A stretch of DNA of 64,000 nucleotides from an uncultured Flavihumibacter sp. (GTDB lineage: Bacteria; Bacteroidota; Bacteroidia; Chitinophagales; Chitinophagaceae), in NCBI GenBank assembly GCA_902168105.1, contig CABHOY010000038.1:62001-126000 (forward strand), in the 5' to 3' direction. Below, piece after piece: positions 52,356 through 62,091 of this stretch; the first letter of the stretch is position 1; each line of letters starts with the position of its first letter. Under the pieces are notes generated by a model. The model searched no databases. It was given only the letters and a program-made list of their open reading frames with translations, and had not been told where the DNA came from. The position numbers were made by a program, and so were the translations under genes.

Positions 52356-53522
52356 ATGCATATAACAAGCAGAAGGCATTTCTTGAAGAATGCCGCTATT
52401 TTATCCCCTGTACTTACCTTTCTGCCGTCATACCTGACCGCCGGAAAAGGTTCTCGTCTACGCATTGGTTTCATTGGTACTGGATTGTGGGGACAACAGT
52501 ATCTGAACCAGGCGCTCCAAAGCAAAGATGTCGATGTAAGAGCAATCAGCGACACCGATCCCAAAGCCATCCGTCAGAGCCTTCAGTTATTTAGTCAGGC
52601 AGGCTACAGCCGTCCGGACATTTATGAGGACACTTACGAGACTTTACTCTCCCGCAAGGACATTGACGCCGTTATCATTGCAACACCGTGGCAGCAACAT
52701 TACCCTATAGCCAAAGCAGCGATGCTGGCTGGTAAACATGTTGCCTGTGGTACTGTAATGGGCGCTACACTGGAAGAGCACATCGACATTGTGCGCATCA
52801 GTGAGCAAACGGGATGTCAGTATTTCACGCTGGACGAGCACAGTTATCGTCGCGACCTGTTGGCCGTAACGAACATGGTACAGGAAGGTGTTTTTGGTGA
52901 AGTGACGTCTGTACGTGCAGGCGCCCGTCATGATGCACTGCCGGCTACACACGATGATCAGGCTTCCTCTTATCCCGTATACCCGGCCGCAGCAGCTGCC
53001 AGGATCTTAGGGGTACAAAAAGGTAATGCCTTTGTATCACTGCGCGTGGTGGAAGAAAAAAAGGAGTACGTGATCAACAAACCGCGCGCTGAAAAAGGGC
53101 CTGTGCGACTGATTTTTGCCTCCGGCGATGTTCAGACAATTGAACTGACCACCCAAGAGGGACAAACCCTTTCACTGCAGATGGACGCAGGTAAGGATTG
53201 TCCTGTTTCTACAGGTTTCCAGGTTACTGGCAGCCAGGGCACATGGGTAGACCTGTTCAACGCTATTCATCTTAAAGATCAGAGTCCGGCTAACCAGACA
53301 TGGGAGGCGGGCAAACCTTATATAGAGCAGTATGCAAAAGACGGCGGGGCTTATGCATTGGCTTTACGTGAATTCGTAACCAGTGTACAGCAACCTGTTA
53401 AAGGCGAGTTACCTGTATATGCAGCTGCTGTGAACAGCATGATAGGTCCAATGGCAACCCTGTCGGCCCAACGTGGAGGGGCAACCGTCCATTTTCCTAA
53501 GTTTAGAAACCCGATTATATAA
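52356..53522 (+). CDS. Gfo/Idh/MocA-family oxidoreductase with Tat-type signal
   Basis: 388 residues. The N-terminus has SRRHFLKNAA followed by a hydrophobic stretch, a twin-arginine export signal, so the folded enzyme with cofactor is probably periplasmic. The Rossmann domain has IGFIGTGLWGQQY (GxGxxG, residues 33-45), AISDTDP, IDAVIIATPWQQHYPIAKAAMLAGKHVACGTVM (the CxKP-like site is altered to CGTVM) and TLDEHSYRRDLLAV in place of the usual family motif. The C-terminal domain is short. Sugar substrate unknown. It begins the operon ending at PorP/SprF. Confidence 0.85.
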   Translation: MHITSRRHFLKNAAILSPVLTFLPSYLTAGKGSRLRIGFIGTGLWGQQYLNQALQSKDVDVRAISDTDPKAIRQSLQLFSQAGYSRPDIYEDTYETLLSRKDIDAVIIATPWQQHYPIAKAAMLAGKHVACGTVMGATLEEHIDIVRISEQTGCQYFTLDEHSYRRDLLAVTNMVQEGVFGEVTSVRAGARHDALPATHDDQASSYPVYPAAAAARILGVQKGNAFVSLRVVEEKKEYVINKPRAEKGPVRLIFASGDVQTIELTTQEGQTLSLQMDAGKDCPVSTGFQVTGSQGTWVDLFNAIHLKDQSPANQTWEAGKPYIEQYAKDGGAYALALREFVTSVQQPVKGELPVYAAAVNSMIGPMATLSAQRGGATVHFPKFRNPII

Positions 53523-53548
53523 ATTAAACACCACTTAAAATTGTATCT

Positions 53549-54145
53549 ATGGACACACCGTTGATGGCTATGATTATTCTTTTTGGGGGCAATTTCGCAC
53601 CAAGAAGCTGGGCTTTTTGTTGGGGACAAATCCTGAGCATTACTCAGAATACAGCCCTGTTTTCCTTGTTAGGCACCACGTATGGGGGCAACGGACAGAC
53701 TACATTTGCACTTCCCGACCTGAGAGGCCGTTTCCCATTGGGTACAGGTCAAGGACCCGGATTAGCTAACGTTAATCTTGGTGAAGTAGCCGGTACGCCT
53801 AGCACTACCCTGCTGATCAACAACATGCCTGCGCACAATCACGCAGGTACGATTGCTTCAGCGTCGGTATCTCCGGCGGCAACTGCTACCCTTGGTACTA
53901 CTGCCAATCCTGGCCCTACCGTGGTGCCTTGTCAACTGCCAACTCAAGGTGGTGGTCCAAGCGCACAGCCATTCAAAGGATATGGCATTCCTGATAATAC
54001 TACCTTCCTCGCGCCTAGCACTAATGTGACAGGTACTGTGAACGTAGGTATCGCAGGTGGCAGTCAGCCATTCAGCATCATGAACCCTTACCTTGGCATG
54101 AACTACATCATCGCTTTGGAAGGTATTTACCCTAGCCGTAACTAA
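53549..54145 (+). CDS. Phage-tail-collar / microcystin-dependent protein family
   Basis: 198 residues without a signal peptide. The tail-collar signature is clear: LFGGNFAPRSWAFCWGQ (residues 12-28), TQNTALFSLLGTTYGGNGQTTFALPDLRGRFPLGTG (residues 33-68) and GEVAGTPSTTLLINNMPAHNHAG. This is the MdpB-like form widespread in bacterial chromosomes and unrelated to a resident prophage here. The C-terminal half is Thr/Gly/Pro-rich and ends SIMNPYLGMNYIIALEGIYP, the other conserved block. It probably forms a trimeric fibre tip. It starts 26 bases after the oxidoreductase stop and is followed 8 bases later by a binding-protein gene. Confidence 0.9.
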   Translation: MDTPLMAMIILFGGNFAPRSWAFCWGQILSITQNTALFSLLGTTYGGNGQTTFALPDLRGRFPLGTGQGPGLANVNLGEVAGTPSTTLLINNMPAHNHAGTIASASVSPAATATLGTTANPGPTVVPCQLPTQGGGPSAQPFKGYGIPDNTTFLAPSTNVTGTVNVGIAGGSQPFSIMNPYLGMNYIIALEGIYPSRN

Positions 54146-54153
54146 AAACTTAT

Positions 54154-55317
54154 ATGCAATCAGCGCTTACCATTGGGTTCCTTACTCCCTATTCCGGTGT
54201 ATATCCTGCCTATTCAGCTCACCTGGTAACAGGTTGGCTACTGGGTATGGGATTAGATCCCGTGCGACAGAGAACAGTGCAGTTTACATCAGAATACACC
54301 CACATGGGAGGCGCTGATGCTTCTGTTACTGCTATCCGCAAACTGCTTTTTTTTAACAATGTTGACATCCTGTCTGGCCTGATCAGTTATAAGACAGCGC
54401 CAGATATTATTCCGTTGGTGGAAAATACTAAACGGCCGGCCTTTTTCTTTGATATGGGTGAATATATACCCCATTTCCCTTACCTCAGTCCCGATGTATT
54501 CTATGCCTCACACCAGCTGTGGCAATCAGAGTATGCATTGGGCAAGTGGGCTCATAGCCGTTTCGGGAATGGTGGTCATATGATCATGCCAACATACGAA
54601 GCAGGTTACCACCTGCATAGTGCATTTAAAGAAGGAGTTACCGCAGCAGGTAGCACACAGATAAGCATGACGGTATTACCACATGTTGAGAATGATCCGA
54701 AAAGAATGGAGCTGGACGGGCTCTTTACAAAACTCGCTAAAGATCCCCCACCATATGTTCACGCCATCTTCGCTGGTAGCATGGGTACGCGTTTTCTTGA
54801 AAAATGGATCCAAAGCGGCTTTCATAAAAAGATCCCGCTGCTGATCAATGAAACGATGGCCTATGATGACATATTAAAAGACATTCAACACATAGATCTG
54901 GAAATTTATACGTCCATGATGTGGATGCGTGAAGACCAGAATAAAGCGAATCAACAATTTGTAAAGAAGTTCGAAAGCTTAGCGCAACAACCGGCTAATA
55001 TCTACGCCCTTATGGGCTATGAAGCCGGCTTAATGTGGAGGGAGTTATTGCCATACGCTAAAAAGAAGGACTGGGATACGGTTAAACAACAACTCCGTAC
55101 GGGTGTGATAGATGGCCCCAGGGGACAAAAAAACTTTTATCCCGCCTCAGGATTTGCGCTGCCTTCAGCTAACATTTTAAAGATCAGTACAACTGGTAAT
55201 AAAGTAAACAAAATTATTCTTGACCAGAGGTCAGGAATGCGCTACGATGCGAAAGAGTTTGAGGCGATTCACAATGAATCGATGACTGGTTGGCACAACC
55301 CTTTTCTCTGCATTTAA
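54154..55317 (+). CDS. Periplasmic-binding-fold (Peripla_BP_6-like) protein without signal peptide
   Basis: 387 residues. The first strand LTIGFLTPYSGVYPAYS begins at residue 5, and a two-lobe type 1 periplasmic-binding pattern follows: NVDILSGLISYKTAPDIIP, RPAFFFDMGEYIPHFPYLSPDVFYASHQLWQSEYALGKWA, a MIMPTYEAGYHLH block and a second lobe with DLEIYTSMMWM. Similar lobes occur in branched-chain amino acid or urea ABC binding proteins. A normal one would carry a signal peptide, and none is present. No ABC transporter genes are nearby. The protein may be a cytoplasmic sensor or be exported by an unknown route with its neighbours. It lies 8 bases after the tail-collar gene and 9 before the giant adhesin. 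Confidence 0.7.
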   Translation: MQSALTIGFLTPYSGVYPAYSAHLVTGWLLGMGLDPVRQRTVQFTSEYTHMGGADASVTAIRKLLFFNNVDILSGLISYKTAPDIIPLVENTKRPAFFFDMGEYIPHFPYLSPDVFYASHQLWQSEYALGKWAHSRFGNGGHMIMPTYEAGYHLHSAFKEGVTAAGSTQISMTVLPHVENDPKRMELDGLFTKLAKDPPPYVHAIFAGSMGTRFLEKWIQSGFHKKIPLLINETMAYDDILKDIQHIDLEIYTSMMWMREDQNKANQQFVKKFESLAQQPANIYALMGYEAGLMWRELLPYAKKKDWDTVKQQLRTGVIDGPRGQKNFYPASGFALPSANILKISTTGNKVNKIILDQRSGMRYDAKEFEAIHNESMTGWHNPFLCI

Positions 55318-55326
55318 CAGTTTTAT

Positions 55327-58300
55327 ATGAATGACACATTTACCCAACGTATCAGCAGGATCCTGTTGATACTTTTCTTCATGCTGGCCGGCTTTAATGG
55401 CTTTGCGCAGTATACGAAGTCTACCCTGGAATCAGGCGGCTACTATAGTGCCATGACCAAAGATGCTGCCGGCAACCTCTATGTGGTCCGCTACAATAAT
55501 ACAAGTACAACGTATGAAGTAGCCAAATACATAAATGCCACAGGTACACCACAAGTGATCTATTCTGGCCTTGTTGACGGCAGCGGCGTTGAGATCTATT
55601 CATGGGGCCTCGCAGTTAATGGTTTAGGTGACGTATTTGTCACCAATCCCGACCAGGGGGCTGAATGGACCATCATCAAATTGACAGCACCCGCTTACAC
55701 TGCGTCTGTAATTCACACCGGCAACTTTTATTCAGCATTGGCAGTTGACAATAGCAATAACCTGCTGTCAATGGAATACAACAGCGCCACTCAAACATAC
55801 CAGTTACTTCGGTATCCATTCGGGGCTGAGCAACTGGGAGGAAGTGTTGTATGGAATGGCTTTACCTACCCAACCAGTGTGCCAGCTCCCGTTACTTATC
55901 CTACCAATATTGTCGTTGACTCACATGATAATATTTATCTGACAGATTTTCATGAGAATAGTGGTGGGCGTATTGTTAAACTCACTGCACCGGGATTTGC
56001 CGCCTCAGAATTGGCTACTAACAGATCGTTTTCATCATTGGCAGTGGACGCCAGTGACAATTTTTATACATCTGAAGCAAATGCATCCGGCAACTTTCAG
56101 CTGGTAAAATATACAGACCTTACACAAACAGGGACTCCACTATACACACAATTTCACCACGCGGTAACATCTTTCTTCCCCTGGGGTATTGCTGTAATGC
56201 CTAGTGGCACCATATTCGCCAACGATGGAGAAAACGGCGGGGAAGTCGTTAAACTCTCCCCTCCTACTATCAACGTTACCGGCGTTGTAGCAGGCAGCGC
56301 GAACCCTACACCTGCAAACACTGTCACTTATACGGTTAATTTCAGTGGTGCAGCTACAAACGTAACCACTGCATCGTTCACCCTTACAACGACAGGTGTC
56401 GTTGGCGCAAGTATCGCAAGTGTATCAGGTAGTGGTACGATCTATACTGTGGTGGTTAATACCGGTACCGGTACTACGGGTACCATCAGACTGGACGTTA
56501 ATGGAAGCGGTATCTCTCCTGTAGTTGCCAATGCCCCTTATACAAATGGTGCGGTATATAACATTGACAGGGAAGCACCTACCGGTTCAATAGTAATAAA
56601 CGGCGGCGCTGCTTACACCAATAATATTAATGTGGCATTAGCCCTTACAGCCAATGACGCAAGCACGCCATTACAAATGGCCTTCTCTATTGACGGTGGC
56701 GCATACAGCGCATACGAGCCGTTTGCAACGACTAAAAACGTTGTATTGACTGCAACCGACGGTACCAGAGCAGTGGCTGTACGATTCAGGGATGCAGCAA
56801 CTAATGTGTCCGTTTATAATACTTCTATTATATTAGACCGTATAGCGCCTAATACAACGATATTAACCGGCCCGCTTACACCGACCACTTCAAGAAACGC
56901 CTCATTTACTTTCTCTTCCGACGAAACTGGCTCTACCTTTGAGGCCAGCCTGGATGCAGGTCCTTACGTTGCGGTTACCAATCCCCAGGCATATACCGGC
57001 CTGGCAGACGGTACTCACATCTTTAATGTCAGGGCTATAGACCGCGCCGGCAACGTTGATGGTACACCAGCTTCTTATCTGTGGGATATTGATGCTACCG
57101 GTCCGCAGATCACACATGTAAGTGTACCAGTTCCTGAATACTACCATGCAGGACAGGCACTGGATTTCAAATTGCAGTACAATGAACCTGCAATTGTAAA
57201 TCAGGCTGCAGGTACTCCCTATATCAACATCATCATCGGTCTTGATGCTAAACAAGTACCGTATATCAGCGGTAGCGGTACTAATGAATTGACGTTCCGC
57301 TATGTTGTACAGCCGGGTGAAATGGACATGGATGGAATCCAGGTACAACCACTGGTACAGAACAACAGTGGCACTATCCAGGATGCACTGGGTAACAATG
57401 CATCTACTGCATTGAGTGGTGTCGATCCAACCTCCGCGGTACGCGTGAATACGTCTATACCATCGGTAACATTATTTTTTGCTGGCGGTGTGACCATGCC
57501 AACCAATGCACCGTTTACAGTGCAGGTTACATTCAGCGAACCGGTAAGTGGTCTTACTATAGGAGATTTCAGTGCAGTAAACGCAACCTTAAGTAATTTG
57601 TCAACATCCGACAATATTACTTATACTGTATTGATAACGCCAACTGGCGATGGCACCAGAACGATCACACTCCCTGCTGATAAAGTTGAGAACATCGGTC
57701 ATAATGGTAACACGGCCTCCAATACGCTGACTTATACTTATGATGGAACGGCCCCTACGGTAACCGCTGTAACAGTGCCTCCTAATAAAGTTTACAAAGC
57801 AGGTGAAACGCTGACCTTCACGGTTAACTTAAGTGAAGCTGTCAACGTCACGGGGGGCACTCCATCTTTGGACCTGACTATCGGCAGCAGCAATGTTCAG
57901 ACGACTTTTGTAGGTTATACAGGCACTAATCTGCTGACATTTACTTATGTAGTGTTAAACGGTGATCTGGATATGGACGGTATTACTGTCAATGCCCTGT
58001 CACCAAACGGTGCAACCATCCGTGATGCTGCTACCAACAACGCTAACCTGGCGCTGAATAACGTAGCATCTACCGTTGATGTAAAAGTGAACACGACGCA
58101 TCCTTCCGTAGCGATCACTTCTGGTGCTCCAGCTATTGTGAATGCACCATTTAATGCTACTGTCAACTTCAGTGAAGCAGTAACCAACTTCACTCCTACC
58201 GATATAGTGGTTTCCAACGGTACCGTTAACGGCTTCACTCAGATCACGGGTTCAACATATATCATCCAGGTTCAACCAACTATTGATGGTATAGTAACTG

Positions 58301-61300
58301 TGGATATACCTGCTGACGTAGCAGTGAATATCGGATTGAACGGTAACACCGCAGCCGCTGCCTTCTCCCGTATCTATGACATTGCACCCCCTTCTGTTAC
58401 AGCTGTGAATGTGCCAGCCAATGGATACTACAAAGCAGGACAGGTAATGAACTTTACCGTTCGTTTCAGTGAGAACATCACCCTGAATACAACATTGGGT
58501 ACTCCTTCTCTCAGCTTCCTTATCGGTACCACACTGGTACAAACCACATACACCGGCCTCAATGGTACAGATGGACTGAACTTCAGCTATACTGTAGTAG
58601 ACGGCGATATGGATATGGACGGTATTGAAGTAGGCGACCTGATATTAAATAATGCTACTATCGTAGATATCGCTAATAACGCTGCACTGCTTGATCTGAA
58701 TGGTGTTGGTAACACTACCGGCGTATTCGTCAATACACAGCATCCGACAGTGACACTGAGTACTTCAGCTCCTTTAAAAGTAAATGCTCCGTTCACAATA
58801 ACTGTCGGCTTCAGTGAAGCTGTAACAGGCTTTACTTCCACCGGCTTTACTATTACAAATGGTGCAGCTGGCGTTCCGTCTTCTTCTGATGGCGGCATCA
58901 ATTATACCGTAGTAATTACACCTGCCGCCGATGGTACTGTTATCGTTAGAGTTCCTGCAGATGCAGCAGTAAATATCGGTGACAACGGCAATACAGTGTC
59001 TGGTACAATAACACGTACTTACGATGCGACCGCTCCAACTGTTACTGCCGTAGCTGTTCCCGCAAACGAGTATTACAACGCAGGTGCTACGCTCGACTTC
59101 ATCGTTCGTTTCAATGAAGATCTGATCATCAGCACCTCTGGTGGTAATCCAACACTGTCGCTTAACATTGGTGGTACAACTGTAGATGCTACCTATACCG
59201 GTGCTAACGGTACAAATGGACTGAACTTCAGCTACACTGTACTGGATGGCCAGATGGATATGGATGGTATCCAGGTTGTTTCCCTCAATGCAGCAGGCAG
59301 CACAATTAAGGATGCGGCTACCAACGACGCTAACCTGACGCTGAACAGCATTGGCAATACTACACAGGTAAGAGTGAACACCACTCATCCGACAGTAGCA
59401 ATAAGCACAACATCCACTCCAAGCGTAAATACACCGTTCACTGTTGATATCACATTCAGTGAAAATGTAACTGGCTTTACCAGTGCAGACGTTGCTGTTA
59501 CAAATGCCACAGTAAGTCCCGTAACTGTAATCGACAATGCTCACTTCACAGTGACTGTCGTACCAACAGTAGAAGGTCTGGTAACTGTAAACATCCCGGC
59601 TGACGTAGCAGAAAACGTTGGTCACAATGGTAATACAGCGTCCAACGCATTAAGCCGCACGTACGATATCACAAAACCGACTGTTGCTTCTGTAACAGTA
59701 CCGGCGTCTAAATATTACAGAGCAGGTGAAGTATTGAACTTTGTTGTTCATTACGATGAGGATGTTATCCTGAACCTGACTGGCGGCACTCCTTATGTTT
59801 CAATCGAAATTGGTTCCACTATAGTAAATGCAGTGTATGATATCTTAGCCTCAACAACTAAAGATCTGCACTTCAACTATACTGTGGTAAATGGAGATGA
59901 AGATATGAATGGTATTATAGTGAGCACACTGGAATTAAATGGTAGTACAATAAAAGATGCGGCTAATAACGATGCTGATCTGATACTGTATAACACCAAC
60001 AATACTTCCGGCGTAAGAGTGAACACGACCAGCCCGTCAGTAACATTGTCTTCAACTGCCAATGCACTGGTAAATGCGCCGTTCACTATTACAGCGACCT
60101 TCAGTGAAGCAGTTACAGTACTGACCGAAAGTGATTTCTCTGTGACCAACGGTACACTCTCCGGTCTGACTTCTGCAGACAACATCACATATACCGTTAC
60201 CGTAACACCTGCTGCCGATGGCGTTGTAAGCATACAGCTGCCAGCGAATGGTGTTGTTAACGTTGGTGGCAATGCTAACACTCCTTCCAATACGCTCAGC
60301 TTTACCTACGATGGTACCGCACCTGTTGTAAATGCGGTGTTCGTACCGATCAATGGTTACTATAAAGCAGGTGATGCGATGAACTTCATTGTATTCTTCA
60401 ATGAAAACATCAACCTGAATACCGCAGGCGGTAATCCTTATCTTAATGTTGATCTTACCAGTGGTACTGTGAGGGCTGATTACACTGTCGCTACTGCGAA
60501 CAGCCTGTCATTCAGCTACATAGTACAACCTGGGGACATGGACCTGAACGGTATCACACTCGGCGCGCTCAACTTAGGTGGCAGCACCATTAAAGACGAC
60601 GCTACGAACAATGCTGTTCTCACCCTCAACAATGTGGCTAACACGTCTCAGGTATTTGTACATACAGGATCTCCTTCTGTACAATTATCTACCAACGCTG
60701 CAGCTCGTGTAAATGCACCGGTTACAGTAACTGTTACCTTCAATGAAGCAGTAACTGGTCTGACAGACGCCGACTTTACCATCACCAATGGCACTGCCGG
60801 TACGCTGAACACAACAGACAATATTACTTATACCGTAGTAGTAACACCGACCGCTGATGGCGCTGTATCGATCCAGCTCCCTGCCGGTCAGGCACTGAAC
60901 GTAGTGTCTAATGGCAACACGGCATCAAACACACTGACGCTTACTTATGACGCAACTGCACCAGCTATCGATGGCGGCCTGTCATTCGAAGTACTGGAAA
61001 GAAGCGCAGTAGGTACACTGGTTGGTAAGGCAACAGCTACTGATGTATCAGGTATCTTCCAGAACTGGACTATCGTATCTGACGATTCCAACGGCGCCTT
61101 CTCAATAGACGCTAACGGTAACATCACAGTGGCTGATCAGGCTAAACTGAACGCCAAAGTAAGCACCACCGTTAACCTGACGGTTACTGTAAGCGACGGA
61201 CTGAATACCAGCGTTGCTGCACCGGTAACTATAGCAGTGAAAATGGTGAACCAGTCGCCAACCCTGGATGCGATAGACAACGAAACAGTATGTCCTGGTA

Positions 61301-62067
61301 CAGAACATACCATCCAGCTGACAGGTGCATCTGCGGTTGAACCGGGCCAGACTTACGGCTTCAACATCATCACAAACAATGCATCCAATTTCAATAAGCT
61401 GAGCGTAAGCGCAACAGGCCTGGTAACTTACCAGCTGAAACCAGGAGTAACCGGAACATCAGCAGTAACAGTTACCATTAAGGATAATGGTGGTATTGCA
61501 AATGGTGGTACGGATACATTACGCCGCAGCTTCAGCATTGAAGTAGCAACTTTAGGTACAGTAACCATCACCAGCGATAAAGGCACAAGCATCTCCAAAG
61601 GCGATGTTGTACACCTCACCGCAACAGGTGGCGCTATCTACCAGTGGGATAATGCAGACGGTATCATCAGCGGTCAGCAGACTGCGGTACTGGAAGCGAG
61701 ACCAATGGAGAACACGACCTATCATGTTACTGTAAGCAATGCAGCCGGCTGTAGCAACACTGCTGATTTCACTATCTCAGTAGTAGCAGACTTCAAGGTT
61801 GATGCAACAAATCTCCTCACACCAAACGGAGATGGTAAGAATGATAAATGGGTGATCCGCAACCTGGACGCTTATCCTGATAATGAAATACAGATCTTCG
61901 ACCGTACAGGCCGCCTGGTATATACTCGCAGGAATTATAGCAATGACTGGGATGGTACTATGAATGGCAGTCCGCTGGGAGAAGGTACTTACTATTACAT
62001 CTTAAAGATCCAGGGTGGAGCTAAAACAGCGAAAGGTTATATCACGATCATCAGAGACAGAAATTAA
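55327..62067 (+). CDS. Giant surface protein: NHL-like propeller, tandem Ig-like modules, T9SS type B domain
   Basis: 2246 residues. A signal peptide (ILLILFFMLAGFNGFAQ) precedes an NHL-like beta-propeller (about residues 30-310) with DAAGNLYVV-type turns. Ig-like domains fill residues 315-588. Then come six tandem modules of about 215 residues starting at residues 589, 806, 1018, 1233, 1447 and 1662. Each opens near a T(A)P.VTAV.VP motif, then YYKAG, continues with GD.DMDGI and a second Ig-like half ending N.GHNGNTAS. A cadherin-like domain (about 1875-1975), another Ig/PKD-like segment and a C-terminal type IX type B sorting domain (from about 2157, with LLTPNGDGKNDKW, YPDNEIQIFDRTGR, GTYYYILKI) complete it. 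It should be exported by the T9SS, which this bacterial group uses for gliding and adhesion. The ligand and function are unknown. Confidence 0.9.
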   Translation: MNDTFTQRISRILLILFFMLAGFNGFAQYTKSTLESGGYYSAMTKDAAGNLYVVRYNNTSTTYEVAKYINATGTPQVIYSGLVDGSGVEIYSWGLAVNGLGDVFVTNPDQGAEWTIIKLTAPAYTASVIHTGNFYSALAVDNSNNLLSMEYNSATQTYQLLRYPFGAEQLGGSVVWNGFTYPTSVPAPVTYPTNIVVDSHDNIYLTDFHENSGGRIVKLTAPGFAASELATNRSFSSLAVDASDNFYTSEANASGNFQLVKYTDLTQTGTPLYTQFHHAVTSFFPWGIAVMPSGTIFANDGENGGEVVKLSPPTINVTGVVAGSANPTPANTVTYTVNFSGAATNVTTASFTLTTTGVVGASIASVSGSGTIYTVVVNTGTGTTGTIRLDVNGSGISPVVANAPYTNGAVYNIDREAPTGSIVINGGAAYTNNINVALALTANDASTPLQMAFSIDGGAYSAYEPFATTKNVVLTATDGTRAVAVRFRDAATNVSVYNTSIILDRIAPNTTILTGPLTPTTSRNASFTFSSDETGSTFEASLDAGPYVAVTNPQAYTGLADGTHIFNVRAIDRAGNVDGTPASYLWDIDATGPQITHVSVPVPEYYHAGQALDFKLQYNEPAIVNQAAGTPYINIIIGLDAKQVPYISGSGTNELTFRYVVQPGEMDMDGIQVQPLVQNNSGTIQDALGNNASTALSGVDPTSAVRVNTSIPSVTLFFAGGVTMPTNAPFTVQVTFSEPVSGLTIGDFSAVNATLSNLSTSDNITYTVLITPTGDGTRTITLPADKVENIGHNGNTASNTLTYTYDGTAPTVTAVTVPPNKVYKAGETLTFTVNLSEAVNVTGGTPSLDLTIGSSNVQTTFVGYTGTNLLTFTYVVLNGDLDMDGITVNALSPNGATIRDAATNNANLALNNVASTVDVKVNTTHPSVAITSGAPAIVNAPFNATVNFSEAVTNFTPTDIVVSNGTVNGFTQITGSTYIIQVQPTIDGIVTVDIPADVAVNIGLNGNTAAAAFSRIYDIAPPSVTAVNVPANGYYKAGQVMNFTVRFSENITLNTTLGTPSLSFLIGTTLVQTTYTGLNGTDGLNFSYTVVDGDMDMDGIEVGDLILNNATIVDIANNAALLDLNGVGNTTGVFVNTQHPTVTLSTSAPLKVNAPFTITVGFSEAVTGFTSTGFTITNGAAGVPSSSDGGINYTVVITPAADGTVIVRVPADAAVNIGDNGNTVSGTITRTYDATAPTVTAVAVPANEYYNAGATLDFIVRFNEDLIISTSGGNPTLSLNIGGTTVDATYTGANGTNGLNFSYTVLDGQMDMDGIQVVSLNAAGSTIKDAATNDANLTLNSIGNTTQVRVNTTHPTVAISTTSTPSVNTPFTVDITFSENVTGFTSADVAVTNATVSPVTVIDNAHFTVTVVPTVEGLVTVNIPADVAENVGHNGNTASNALSRTYDITKPTVASVTVPASKYYRAGEVLNFVVHYDEDVILNLTGGTPYVSIEIGSTIVNAVYDILASTTKDLHFNYTVVNGDEDMNGIIVSTLELNGSTIKDAANNDADLILYNTNNTSGVRVNTTSPSVTLSSTANALVNAPFTITATFSEAVTVLTESDFSVTNGTLSGLTSADNITYTVTVTPAADGVVSIQLPANGVVNVGGNANTPSNTLSFTYDGTAPVVNAVFVPINGYYKAGDAMNFIVFFNENINLNTAGGNPYLNVDLTSGTVRADYTVATANSLSFSYIVQPGDMDLNGITLGALNLGGSTIKDDATNNAVLTLNNVANTSQVFVHTGSPSVQLSTNAAARVNAPVTVTVTFNEAVTGLTDADFTITNGTAGTLNTTDNITYTVVVTPTADGAVSIQLPAGQALNVVSNGNTASNTLTLTYDATAPAIDGGLSFEVLERSAVGTLVGKATATDVSGIFQNWTIVSDDSNGAFSIDANGNITVADQAKLNAKVSTTVNLTVTVSDGLNTSVAAPVTIAVKMVNQSPTLDAIDNETVCPGTEHTIQLTGASAVEPGQTYGFNIITNNASNFNKLSVSATGLVTYQLKPGVTGTSAVTVTIKDNGGIANGGTDTLRRSFSIEVATLGTVTITSDKGTSISKGDVVHLTATGGAIYQWDNADGIISGQQTAVLEARPMENTTYHVTVSNAAGCSNTADFTISVVADFKVDATNLLTPNGDGKNDKWVIRNLDAYPDNEIQIFDRTGRLVYTRRNYSNDWDGTMNGSPLGEGTYYYILKIQGGAKTAKGYITIIRDRN
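57091..60948 (+). repeat. Six tandem coding repeats of about 640 bp
   Basis: Repeat units start at 57091, 57742, 58378, 59023, 59665 and 60310 (lengths 651, 636, 645, 642, 645, 639). Each encodes the same pair of Ig-like domains. Protein motifs repeat strongly while DNA identity is lower and differs between pairs, so the array is an old duplication with later divergence. Confidence 0.85.
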
Positions 62068-62091
62068 CCTAACCGGTAATAACTATTTATT

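Noticed and set aside
53549..54145. Prophage remnant suggested by the tail-collar gene
   Set aside because: No integrase, capsid, terminase, portal or attachment repeats lie around it. Chromosomal tail-collar (MdpB-like) proteins are common in Bacteroidota.
58774..59625. 283-residue minus-strand frame inside the giant adhesin, with cysteine- and tyrosine-rich translation
   Set aside because: It lies opposite tandem coding repeats, and its cysteine and tyrosine content is a by-product of the Thr/Val/Asn-rich plus-strand codons.
57091..60948. CRISPR-like array from periodic DNA repeats
   Set aside because: The period is about 640 bp, inside one open frame, with protein-level repetition and no short identical repeats with spacers.
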